Of a stretch of DNA of 55,408 nt, positions 18,261-26,619 are shown piece after piece. The notes under the pieces were generated by a model that saw nothing but the letters and a program-made list of their open reading frames with translations, did not search any database and was not told the origin of the DNA. The position numbers and the translations under genes are program-made. The stretch comes from Bacteroidota bacterium (lineage in GTDB: Bacteria > Bacteroidota > Ignavibacteria > UBA10030 > UBA6906). The number at the start of each line of letters is the position of its first letter. Positions within the stretch are counted from its first letter, which is position 1. Where the stretch lies: positions 1 to 55,408 of the forward strand of contig JAUQWO010000041.1 in NCBI GenBank assembly GCA_030835135.1, read 5' to 3'.

Positions 18261-19894
18261 CACAGACCATGACACAGCCCGTGGCCACATTCCAGGCGAC
18301 CGTGAAGCGGAATCCTTCATCGCCCGATGCCTGGTTCAATCTCGGGAAGGCCCTTGCCGATGCCGGGGCATTCGCCGGTGCCGTTCTTGCGTACCGCCGG
18401 TCGGCCGAACTGGGGCCCGGGGATGCGTCGATCCACTACAATCTTGGCAATACGCTCCGGCGGGCAGGGGATACAGAGGCCGCCATCGAGGCGTACCGCA
18501 GCGCCATCGCATGGGATCGCAACGATGCCGCGATCCATCTGAATCTGGGATCCGCGTTGGATGAAACCGGAGACCTCGACGGCGCGGTGGAAGCCTACAA
18601 GGAAGCGCTCCGCTGTGACCCGCGCTCGGCGCGGGCATTCAACAATCTTGGCAACGTGTATGACAAGCGGCAGCAGCGATCGCGCGCGGAAGAGGCGTAC
18701 CGCAGTGCATTGCGGCTCCAGCCGGATCTGCCCGATGCATGGTACAATCTTGCCGGCGTGCTCGCACGCCAGGACCGGCCCAAAGAGGCCGAAGCAGCAT
18801 ACCGCGGGGCACTCCGTCTGCGCCCGGAATTCGTCGAAGCTGTCATCAATCTTGCCGGTGTCGTCCAGGATATGGGCCGCTTCACCGAGGCGATCGAGCT
18901 GCTCCGGCATGCTGTCAGTCTGCAACCTGCGTCCGCGGAGGCGCACTTCAACCTGGGCCTGGCCTTGCTGCAGAGCGGCGCGTGGGATGAGGGATGGAGA
19001 GAGTTTGCATGGCGGCACAAGACCGTGGAAGCGCTGACGCATGCACGCGGGAACGCCACTCCCCTGTGGGACGGCGTCGTCCGGTCCGGGGAAACCCTGC
19101 TGGTGCGCGCGGAACAGGGCTATGGCGACACCCTGCAGTGTGCCCGCTTCATCCCGTTCCTGCTCGCGGAGAATGTACGTGTGATCTTCGAATGCCGGTC
19201 CGAACTCCTGCCGATGTTCGACGGATGGCGGGAACGCGTGGAGGTGACCACCCCCGACCGTCCGGCATCAGGCGTGACGCGGGAGATCGGATTGCTTTCC
19301 TTGCCGGCACTACTCAACGTTTCGCCGGACACGATCCCGTCCCGCGTTCCGTATCTGCGCGCGCCGGCGGATCGTTCAGCGGCATGGCGGACGCGGTTGA
19401 GCGCCGGTCGCCGGGCATTGCATGTCGGGATCGTAGCCTCCGGCAATCCTGCCCACAAGAATGACCGGAAGCGTTCCCTCCCGCAGCAGGATCTTCTTCC
19501 GGTGTTCGGCGTACAGGGTGTGGTGTGGCACACGCTCCTCTCGCCTTCGGCTATCCAGGCCGCGGCATTCCCTCCGGGTCTGCCCGTCGTCCACCACGGC
19601 GACGAGATCAAGGACTTTGGTGACTCGGCCGCCCTGATAGAGAACCTTGATCTCCTCCTCAGCGTGGACACGGCCCCGGCGCATCTCGCGGGCGCGCTCG
19701 GGCGTCCGGTATGGGTGATGCTCCCATACAATCCGGATTGGCGCTGGCTTCTCATACGGAACGACACGCCCTGGTATCCGACGGCGAAGCTGTTCCGGCA
19801 ACCGGCGCCGGGCGCCTGGAACGCCGTGGTGGAACAGGTCAGGGATGCCCTGGCGCGTCTCACGATGACCGCACTCCCGGAGGAGGGGGCATGA
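18257..19894 (+). CDS. TPR repeat protein with C-terminal GT9-like glycosyltransferase domain (module 1)
   Basis: This 545-aa protein begins with about seven tandem TPRs (residues 22-240; recurrent A-x-x-N-L-G-x-x-L and A-x-x-A-Y-R-x-A-L). They are followed by a heptosyltransferase-like GT-B domain. Diagnostic motifs are EQGYGDTLQCARF (from E286), SGNPAHKNDRKRS, and VDTAPAHLAGALGRPVW running into PDWRW (D494) and PWYP. TPR plus GT9-like proteins of this build recur in flagellin-glycosylation islands. The TPR part is likely to dock the protein acceptor and the C-terminal part to transfer sugar. ATG 18257 overlaps the upstream stop and the gene ends in another ATGA overlap. It is the first of eight such modules. 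Confidence 0.85.
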   Translation: MTQTMTQPVATFQATVKRNPSSPDAWFNLGKALADAGAFAGAVLAYRRSAELGPGDASIHYNLGNTLRRAGDTEAAIEAYRSAIAWDRNDAAIHLNLGSALDETGDLDGAVEAYKEALRCDPRSARAFNNLGNVYDKRQQRSRAEEAYRSALRLQPDLPDAWYNLAGVLARQDRPKEAEAAYRGALRLRPEFVEAVINLAGVVQDMGRFTEAIELLRHAVSLQPASAEAHFNLGLALLQSGAWDEGWREFAWRHKTVEALTHARGNATPLWDGVVRSGETLLVRAEQGYGDTLQCARFIPFLLAENVRVIFECRSELLPMFDGWRERVEVTTPDRPASGVTREIGLLSLPALLNVSPDTIPSRVPYLRAPADRSAAWRTRLSAGRRALHVGIVASGNPAHKNDRKRSLPQQDLLPVFGVQGVVWHTLLSPSAIQAAAFPPGLPVVHHGDEIKDFGDSAALIENLDLLLSVDTAPAHLAGALGRPVWVMLPYNPDWRWLLIRNDTPWYPTAKLFRQPAPGAWNAVVEQVRDALARLTMTALPEEGA

Positions 19895-21789
19895 GCGTCG
19901 TGGCGGAACACGTGCAGGCAGGTCTCGCGTATCATCGCGCCGGGAAGCTCGATGATGCGGCCCGGGAGTACGGCTATGTGCTCACGGTGGACCCGTCCAA
20001 TGTGGCCGTCCTCCGGCTGATGGGCATCCTCCACACGCACCGCGGCGACCATGATCAGGCGATCATGGTGCTGCAGGCTGCTGCCTCGCTGGAACCCGCT
20101 GCTGCGGAGATCTTCAATGATCTCGGCGTGGCAATGCGGGCGAAAGGCGACGCCCACGCGGCCCTCGATGCATTCAATGATGCCCTCCGGCTCCACCCGA
20201 TGTTCGCTGCCGCGCATTTCAACAAGGGGGTGACCTTGGAGGCGATGGGTGCACGTACCCAGGCCCTGGATGCGTATACGCTTGCCCTCGAGGCCGATGC
20301 GGCATTGCATGCCGCACGATTCAACCGCGCCGCCATCTACTTTGCGTCGGGCCAGTATGCCCGGGCCGCGGAGGATGCGGGCGCGGTCCGCATCGCTGAT
20401 CCTTCGCTCATCGAAGCGCATCTGCTCTTCGGGCGGGCATCGCTGGAACTCCGCCGGCTCGCCGATGCAAAGAAGGCCTTCCGGGCCGTGATCGCGAGGG
20501 CTCCCCATTCCGCCACAGCCCATACATTGCTCGGGTCCGTGTACACGATCGAACACAAGTTCGAGGATGCCGAGGCTGCGCTCACGGAAGCGCTCCGTCT
20601 CGATCCCGCCGATGTGCAGGCAACGTATCTGCTGGGACTCGTGCGGCTGCATCAGTACGATCTTTCCGCGGCACACGATCTGTTCGACCGTGCCCGGCTC
20701 GCTCAGCCGTCACGCCCCGAGGTCACCACGGCCCTTGCCCTGACCGCGCGGCGTGCCGGCCGTCTTGACGACGCCCGGATGTATCTGCGCGCCGCCCTCG
20801 ACGCCGATCCGTCGTACGCCGATGCGCATTGGCACCTTGCAGATCTCCATCTGCTCCTCGGTGAGTACGAACAGGGGTGGGAGGAATTTGAATGGCGCTG
20901 GAACCATGAGGGATTCCTGACGCCGGGGTGGGACCCCTCGATGCGCGCGTGGCAGGGCGAACCGGTCGGGGGGAAGACCGTCCTCCTGTATCCCGAGCAG
21001 GGATTCGGCGATACGCTCCAGTTCGTGCGCTATGCGCCGCTGCTTGCGGAGCGTGGCGCGCGCGTGTTCGTCGGATCACCACCCGAACTCGCGGAGCTTC
21101 TTGCAGACATGCCCGGCGTCAGCGGCATCGTGACCTCCCATGCGGCGGCACCTCCGGTGGACGTGATCTGCCCCCTGATGTCCCTTCCGCGCTTGTTCCG
21201 CACGCGCACCGACAGCGTTCCGGCCACCGTGCCGTACCTGTTCGCCAATCCGGAGAAGACCCGCGCCTGGAGCGCACGATTCCCGGATGACGGCGTGCTG
21301 CGCGTCGGGATCATCTGGTCCGGCAATCCGATGCAGGAGAATAATCGTCATCGGGCATGCCGTCTGCGTGACCTGCTCCCGCTCCTGGACCGCGGCCCCA
21401 TGCATGTATACAGCCTGCAGAAGGGCGAGCCGTCCCGCGAGCTCGCCGGGAATCCCGATACCGCGTCCATCATCGACCTTGCGCCGGCGCTCACCTCGTT
21501 CGCCGAGACCGCCGCCGTCCTCAATGCCATCGATATCCTCATCAGCACGGACACCGGCAGCGTGCACCTTGCCGGTGCCCTCGGACGCCCCGTGTGGCTT
21601 CTGGTCTCCGCCATTCCGGATTGGCGCTGGGGAGTGCAGGGCACAACAACGCCGTGGTATCCCGGCGTTACGATGTTCCGTCAGCATGTGCGCGGCGACT
21701 GGAGCGGTGCGGTACGGGCCGTTGGCGAGGCACTCGATGACCTGCTCCGGTCGCGGCGATCTGTCAATCACCATAGCAAGGAAGAATAG
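19891..21789 (+). CDS. TPR repeat protein with C-terminal GT9-like glycosyltransferase domain (module 2)
   Basis: The product is 632 aa from ATG 19891, which follows a strong GGAGGAGGGGG and overlaps the previous stop. Upstream in-frame codons to 19711 are shadow sequence of the preceding gene. About nine or ten TPRs fill residues 5-335. The GT9-like domain carries EQGFGDTLQFVRY (from E369), WSGNPMQENNRHRAC, and a variant third motif TDTGSVHLAGALGRPVW with DWRW at 577-580 and PWYP. Compared with its sisters the AH of TAxAHLAG is VH, and the region before DWRW is SAIP rather than an LPxxP form. It has the longest TPR array relative to catalytic domain in the set, which could mean a longer acceptor surface. 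Confidence 0.85.
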   Translation: MSVVAEHVQAGLAYHRAGKLDDAAREYGYVLTVDPSNVAVLRLMGILHTHRGDHDQAIMVLQAAASLEPAAAEIFNDLGVAMRAKGDAHAALDAFNDALRLHPMFAAAHFNKGVTLEAMGARTQALDAYTLALEADAALHAARFNRAAIYFASGQYARAAEDAGAVRIADPSLIEAHLLFGRASLELRRLADAKKAFRAVIARAPHSATAHTLLGSVYTIEHKFEDAEAALTEALRLDPADVQATYLLGLVRLHQYDLSAAHDLFDRARLAQPSRPEVTTALALTARRAGRLDDARMYLRAALDADPSYADAHWHLADLHLLLGEYEQGWEEFEWRWNHEGFLTPGWDPSMRAWQGEPVGGKTVLLYPEQGFGDTLQFVRYAPLLAERGARVFVGSPPELAELLADMPGVSGIVTSHAAAPPVDVICPLMSLPRLFRTRTDSVPATVPYLFANPEKTRAWSARFPDDGVLRVGIIWSGNPMQENNRHRACRLRDLLPLLDRGPMHVYSLQKGEPSRELAGNPDTASIIDLAPALTSFAETAAVLNAIDILISTDTGSVHLAGALGRPVWLLVSAIPDWRWGVQGTTTPWYPGVTMFRQHVRGDWSGAVRAVGEALDDLLRSRRSVNHHSKEE

Positions 21790-21793
21790 GCGT

Positions 21794-22450
21794 ATGCCCA
21801 CGCGTGATGATGTCCTGCCGATCCCGGCGGGGGGGTTGGAGCGGTTCGCCGACTTCCTTGCGATGACCGTGGACCAGACGTATCCCGAAACACCATCGGA
21901 GCCTCACACAAGCGTCACCGGGATCATGCTGGAGAAGGTCCTGGCGCTGAGCGGACTGCGCAGATCCGGGCGGATCCTGGATGTGGGGTGCGGACAGGGG
22001 CCCGCGCTCGATGTGATCCGTGAGCGGGGATATCATGCCGTCGGTATCACGGTGAATGATGAGGATCTGCGTGTGTGCCGGGAGAAGGGGCACGAGGTAT
22101 ACAAGATGGAGCAATCGTTCCTCGATTTCCCGCCCGCGAGCTTCGATCTGGTCTGGGCCCGCCATTGTGTGGAGCATAGCGTGATGCCGTTCTTCACCCT
22201 GTTCGGGTTCGCCACGATCCTGCAGGAGGGAGGGTTCCTGTATCTCGAGGTGCCGGCTCCCGATACAGCGTGTCATCATGAGATGAACGTGAACCACTAC
22301 AGCGTGCTGACCAAGAGTTCGTGGAAGTCGTTGCTGCAGCGCTGCGGCTTCGCGATCATCTGGGAGAATGATTTTGAATTCAAGGTGCCGGCCGGTCCGG
22401 ATGCTTACCTGATGTTCGTGTGCCAGAAGAAGGCGCCGGTGAAGGGATGA
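21794..22450 (+). CDS. Class I SAM-dependent methyltransferase
   Basis: ATG 21794 lies 4 nt after the previous stop and gives 218 aa; the frame is open further upstream to 21287, but that part is arginine/serine-rich shadow of the glycosyltransferase. Motif I is ILDVGCGQGPALDVI at about 61-75. Downstream are FDLVWARHCVEHS (motif II region) and a VPAPDTACHHEMNVNHYSV segment, as in Methyltransf_11/23 enzymes of polysaccharide clusters. It separates the single-module from the multi-module TPR-glycosyltransferases and is coupled to the next gene by ATGA. Likely role: methylation of a sugar intermediate or terminal residue of the flagellin glycan. Confidence 0.8.
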   Translation: MPTRDDVLPIPAGGLERFADFLAMTVDQTYPETPSEPHTSVTGIMLEKVLALSGLRRSGRILDVGCGQGPALDVIRERGYHAVGITVNDEDLRVCREKGHEVYKMEQSFLDFPPASFDLVWARHCVEHSVMPFFTLFGFATILQEGGFLYLEVPAPDTACHHEMNVNHYSVLTKSSWKSLLQRCGFAIIWENDFEFKVPAGPDAYLMFVCQKKAPVKG

Positions 22451-25400
22451 GTGCGCTGGTCTCCATAGAGCATGCTCTCGAAAAGCACCGTCGCGGGGAT
22501 CTCGCCGGTGCGCGGGAGGACTATGGACGGATCCTGGAAGGACATCCGGAGGACGTGGCAGCGCTCCACCTGATGGGCGTCGTGTGCAGCCAGCGCCGCG
22601 AATGGGCCGACGCAGAATCCTGGTTCCGCCGGTCCATCGCCCTGGCGCCGTCGTTTGCGCCGGCACACGGGAACCTCGGTCTCGTGCTGGCAGATATGGG
22701 TCGACTTGAAGAAGCGGTGCGATCGCTGGACCGATCGCTCGCGCTCGATCCCGGGCAGGCCGGCGTGTGGAACAATCTTGGTATGGTCCTGGTCCGGTGT
22801 GCACGGTACGCCGGCGCCGTGCAGGCGTGCCGGACCGCGCTCGATCTTGCGCCGGGTTCGGCGGATGCATGGTGCAATCTCGCCAATGCCCTTCGCGGCA
22901 TGGGCGATCTGCCCGGCGCTCTCGAGGCCGCAACGCATGCGACGGAGCTCCGTCCCGATCTGCCCGAAGCGTTCAACAGCAGGGGCAATATCCTTGCTGA
23001 TCTGGACCGGAGCGGCGAGGCGATGGAAGCATATGCACGTGCGCTTGAACTCCGGCCAACCTATCTCAGCCCCCTGAACAATTGTGCGAAGCTCCACCGT
23101 GAGCGCGGTGATCTTGCACGGGCCCGCATGCTCTATGACCGGGCACTCGGGATCGATCCATCGTCGGCCGAGGCCCACTGGGGGTCCTCGTTCGTTCACC
23201 TGCTGGCGGGAGAATTCGCTGAGGGATGGGATGACTATGCCTGGCGCTGGCAACTCCCCATCGTTCCCGATGCCCGGGTCTTCCCGTCCCCCCGATGGGA
23301 TGGCAATGTCCGCCGTGGGATGACGCTGCTGCTCGTCTGCGAGCAGGGTCTCGGTGATGCGATACAGTTCATCCGGTATGCATCGATCCTTGCGGCACGG
23401 GGGGTACACGTTCTCGTGGAAGCTCCCGAAGCACTCGTCCGCCTGCTGGGTCCGGTCGACGGCGTGGAGCAGGTCGTGGTGCGGGGCTCCGCTCTTCCGG
23501 CGCACGGTGCGCATTGCCCGCTCCTGGATCTGCCCCGTCACTGCGGCACCACCCTGACGACGATCCCTGCCACGGTGCCATACCTGCATGTGGATCCAGC
23601 CTCGTCTCCGTGGAACGAGCGCATCCGGCGCGATGGCGCAGGTCTCAGGGTTGGGCTCGTGTGGGCCGGGAGCGCGGGGCATATGGACGACCGGCGGCGC
23701 TCGTGCGGGGCCGGACTGATGAGCCGTATCGCGGATGTCCCGGGTGTGCGGGTGTACAACCTGCAGCAATGTGCGGATCCGGACAGCATCCCTGACGACC
23801 TCCGGCGCGCATGGGTGGATCACAGTGACGCATTTCATGACGTCATGGATACGGCCGGACTCGTAGCACATCTCGATCTGGTGATCACGGTCGATACCAT
23901 GGTGGCCCATCTTGCGGGAGCGATGGGCATCCCCGTGTGGCTGCTGTTGCCGTTCGCACCCGACTGGCGGTGGATGCTCGGGCGCGACGACTCTCCATGG
24001 TATCCGACGATGCGGCTCTTCCGGCAGCCGGAACCGGGAGCGTGGGCACAGGTCGTGGATCGTGTGCGCGATGAGTTGATGAGATCCGTTGCGAACCGTG
24101 TCCCCGCGACCGGCCAACTGGAGTCCGCAACGACGATAGGGGACGCGCTGCGCCTCCATGAGTCCGGCGACCTGGCCGCGGCCAGCGAGGCCTACCGCGC
24201 CATCCTGCGTGCCGTGCCCGACGATCCGGATGCGTTGTATCTGCTTTCGGTCCTCGGCCATCAGACAGGTCGTCCGGATGAGGGGCTCCGGAGCGTCAGG
24301 CGTTTGCTGGCATTGCAGCCGAACCATCCGGAGGGATGGAATAGTCTGGGCAATCTGCTGCACGATTCGGGGGATCTGTGCGGAGCGGAGGAGGCCTTCC
24401 GTCATGCGCTCCGGATCAGGCCTGACTACGGTGATGTCGTGTACAATCTGGGCCGTGTGCTGTGCGATCAATGGCAGCTTGATGAAGCGCTCGTCTGTTG
24501 TGAACGGGCCCGGGCACTCGGCGTGCGTGAGACGCTTGCACGCAATAACGCCGGCCTCGTGCTCTACCGCCAGGGGAAGATCAGTGAAGCGATCGCAGAG
24601 TATCGCACGGCCCTGGCGATCGATCCGTCATTCGCGGATGCGCACTGGAACCTTGCCCACGCGCTGCTCCACACCGGAGCATTCGCCGAGGGGTGGAAGG
24701 AATATGAATGGCGCTGGGCCCGCCCGGAGTTCCGCGGGATGCTCGCCGGACACACGAAGCCTCTGTGGGATGGGACGCCCATGCACGGGAAGACGATACT
24801 CCTCTGGGCGGAGCAGGGCTTTGGCGATCTGATCCATTGTCTGCGCTACCTGCGCACTGTTGCCGGCCGCGGCCTGCGGATCGTGATGGAGGTCCCCGTG
24901 CCGATGGTACGTCTTGTCGCGGCCCTGCCCGAGGTTGCGGAGGTCGTTCCCCGCGGCGCACTGCCGCCTCACGATGTGCAGCTGCCGATCATGAGCCTCC
25001 CCGGTGTCCTGGGATCTCCGGAGGGGGCCGAACCCACAGGTCCGTTCATCACCGCCGATGCCCCGGCACGTGCACGATGGGAGGAGCGCTTCGTCCACAT
25101 CGGGTCAGCGCTCCGTGTGGGTATCGTGTGGACCGGGAGCCGTACCAATACTGCCGGCCGGTACCGGTCGGTACCGATCGATGCGCTCGCCCCGCTTGCG
25201 GAATTGCCGGGCATATTCTTCGTCGACCTGCAGAAGGACGACGCAGATGATGGATTTGCCGGCTCACCCCTTGCCGCGTCGGGCGCGGATTGGACACACG
25301 AGCTGAACGACTTTGCCGACACTGCCGCGCTCATCGCTGTCCTGGATGTGGTTGTTACGATCGACACCGCCGTGGCGCATCTTGCCGGTGCCCTGGGCAA

Positions 25401-26619
25401 GGACGTGGTGCTCCTCCTGTCCCGGCACCATGATTGGCGGTGGGGAAACGAAGGTGACACGACCCGCTGGTACGGATCATTCCGGCTGCTCCGCCAAACG
25501 CGGCAGGGCGATTGGCAGGATGTGATCGCGCGATGCCGCGCGCTCCTGGAGCATCGAACGGGTTTTGAACCGTCCGTGAATGCGGGTGTGGCGCACCTCT
25601 ATGATGGGAACCCCGGACACGCCATGCGCGATCTTGAGCGCGCCGTGGCGCTTGTCCCGGACCACGCCGCTGCACATTTCAATCTGGCCCTTGCACTCCT
25701 TGCTACCGGTGACTGGGTGCGTGGGTTCGCGGAGTACGAATGGCGCCTTCAAATGGAGGGCGCACATGCCTCACGGCGTCCGTACCCGCAGCCACGGTGG
25801 CGCGGAGAGTCGCTGCAGGGGAAGACCGTGTTCGTGTATGCGGAACAGGGATTCGGCGACGCGATCCAGTTCGTCCGGTATGCCACGGTTCTGCGCGACA
25901 GAGGCGCCCGGGTCATCGTTGAATGCCGGCGCGAACTCACAACGCTCGTGCGCTGTGCTGCCGGTGTCGATGAGGTGATCACGCGCGGTGATGAGCCTCC
26001 GGCATTCGACCTGCATGTGCCGATGGCGAGCATTCCGGGGATCGTTGGTACGACACCGCACAACGTGCCTGCGCACATCCCATACATCCTGCTTCCGGCG
26101 GACCTGCGGAGGCGTCGGCCGGCCTTCCTCGCGGACGCCGGGCCGGGGCCTGTGATCGGCGTGGTATGGTCGGGGAACAGCGTATCGGCCATTGACAGTG
26201 AGCGGTCGCTCGCGCGGCAGCAGATGATGGCATTCCTCCCCGCGGAGGGCGTGACATACGTGAGCCTGCAGCCCGGGCGGACAGGCGAGGCGACCGGGCA
26301 GGAGGGTGATCATCGCATCCTCGATGCTGCGCCGGTGATACGGGACTTTCTTGATACCGCGCACATCATCAGTCATTGTGCCATGGTCGTCAGCGTCGAC
26401 ACTGCGGTCGCCCATCTTGCCGGAGCACTCGGCATACCGGTCGTGAACCTGATACCGGTGCATGCGGACTGGCGATGGCTTGCCGGGGGTGAGCGGACGG
26501 TGTGGTACCCATCGATGTACCTGCGCAGGCAGACGCACCGTGGCGTCTGGGATGATGTGTTGCGTGCGGTAGCCAACGATATACAGCGGATACGAGAGCA
26601 CTATGATCATCAGCAATGA
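22447..26619 (+). CDS. Triple TPR/GT9-like fusion glycosyltransferase (modules 3, 4, 5)
   Basis: At 1390 aa, this protein contains three complete TPR plus GT9-like units in tandem. ATG 22447 (ATGA overlap) is preferred over GTG 22420, which lacks a ribosome site. Unit 1: TPRs to about 270, EQGLGDAIQFIRY from E299, DTMVAHLAGAMGIPVW, DWRW at 506. Unit 2: TPRs at about 562-752, EQGFGDLIHCLRY from E789, DTAVAHLAGALGKDVV, DWRW at 996. Unit 3: a short TPR spacer at about 1040-1098, EQGFGDAIQFVRY from E1133, DTAVAHLAGALGIPVV, DWRW at 1341. Unit 2 has WYG in place of WYP and a T-G-S-R replacement in the S-G-N-P motif, so it may have changed specificity or activity. The fusion probably arose by in-operon gene duplication. 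Confidence 0.85.
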   Translation: MSALVSIEHALEKHRRGDLAGAREDYGRILEGHPEDVAALHLMGVVCSQRREWADAESWFRRSIALAPSFAPAHGNLGLVLADMGRLEEAVRSLDRSLALDPGQAGVWNNLGMVLVRCARYAGAVQACRTALDLAPGSADAWCNLANALRGMGDLPGALEAATHATELRPDLPEAFNSRGNILADLDRSGEAMEAYARALELRPTYLSPLNNCAKLHRERGDLARARMLYDRALGIDPSSAEAHWGSSFVHLLAGEFAEGWDDYAWRWQLPIVPDARVFPSPRWDGNVRRGMTLLLVCEQGLGDAIQFIRYASILAARGVHVLVEAPEALVRLLGPVDGVEQVVVRGSALPAHGAHCPLLDLPRHCGTTLTTIPATVPYLHVDPASSPWNERIRRDGAGLRVGLVWAGSAGHMDDRRRSCGAGLMSRIADVPGVRVYNLQQCADPDSIPDDLRRAWVDHSDAFHDVMDTAGLVAHLDLVITVDTMVAHLAGAMGIPVWLLLPFAPDWRWMLGRDDSPWYPTMRLFRQPEPGAWAQVVDRVRDELMRSVANRVPATGQLESATTIGDALRLHESGDLAAASEAYRAILRAVPDDPDALYLLSVLGHQTGRPDEGLRSVRRLLALQPNHPEGWNSLGNLLHDSGDLCGAEEAFRHALRIRPDYGDVVYNLGRVLCDQWQLDEALVCCERARALGVRETLARNNAGLVLYRQGKISEAIAEYRTALAIDPSFADAHWNLAHALLHTGAFAEGWKEYEWRWARPEFRGMLAGHTKPLWDGTPMHGKTILLWAEQGFGDLIHCLRYLRTVAGRGLRIVMEVPVPMVRLVAALPEVAEVVPRGALPPHDVQLPIMSLPGVLGSPEGAEPTGPFITADAPARARWEERFVHIGSALRVGIVWTGSRTNTAGRYRSVPIDALAPLAELPGIFFVDLQKDDADDGFAGSPLAASGADWTHELNDFADTAALIAVLDVVVTIDTAVAHLAGALGKDVVLLLSRHHDWRWGNEGDTTRWYGSFRLLRQTRQGDWQDVIARCRALLEHRTGFEPSVNAGVAHLYDGNPGHAMRDLERAVALVPDHAAAHFNLALALLATGDWVRGFAEYEWRLQMEGAHASRRPYPQPRWRGESLQGKTVFVYAEQGFGDAIQFVRYATVLRDRGARVIVECRRELTTLVRCAAGVDEVITRGDEPPAFDLHVPMASIPGIVGTTPHNVPAHIPYILLPADLRRRRPAFLADAGPGPVIGVVWSGNSVSAIDSERSLARQQMMAFLPAEGVTYVSLQPGRTGEATGQEGDHRILDAAPVIRDFLDTAHIISHCAMVVSVDTAVAHLAGALGIPVVNLIPVHADWRWLAGGERTVWYPSMYLRRQTHRGVWDDVLRAVANDIQRIREHYDHQQ

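Noticed and set aside
21287-21793. N-terminal extension of the methyltransferase at 21794
   Set aside because: It overlaps the third GT9 motif of module 2 in another frame and is R/S/P-rich; ATG 21794 starts the normal methyltransferase.
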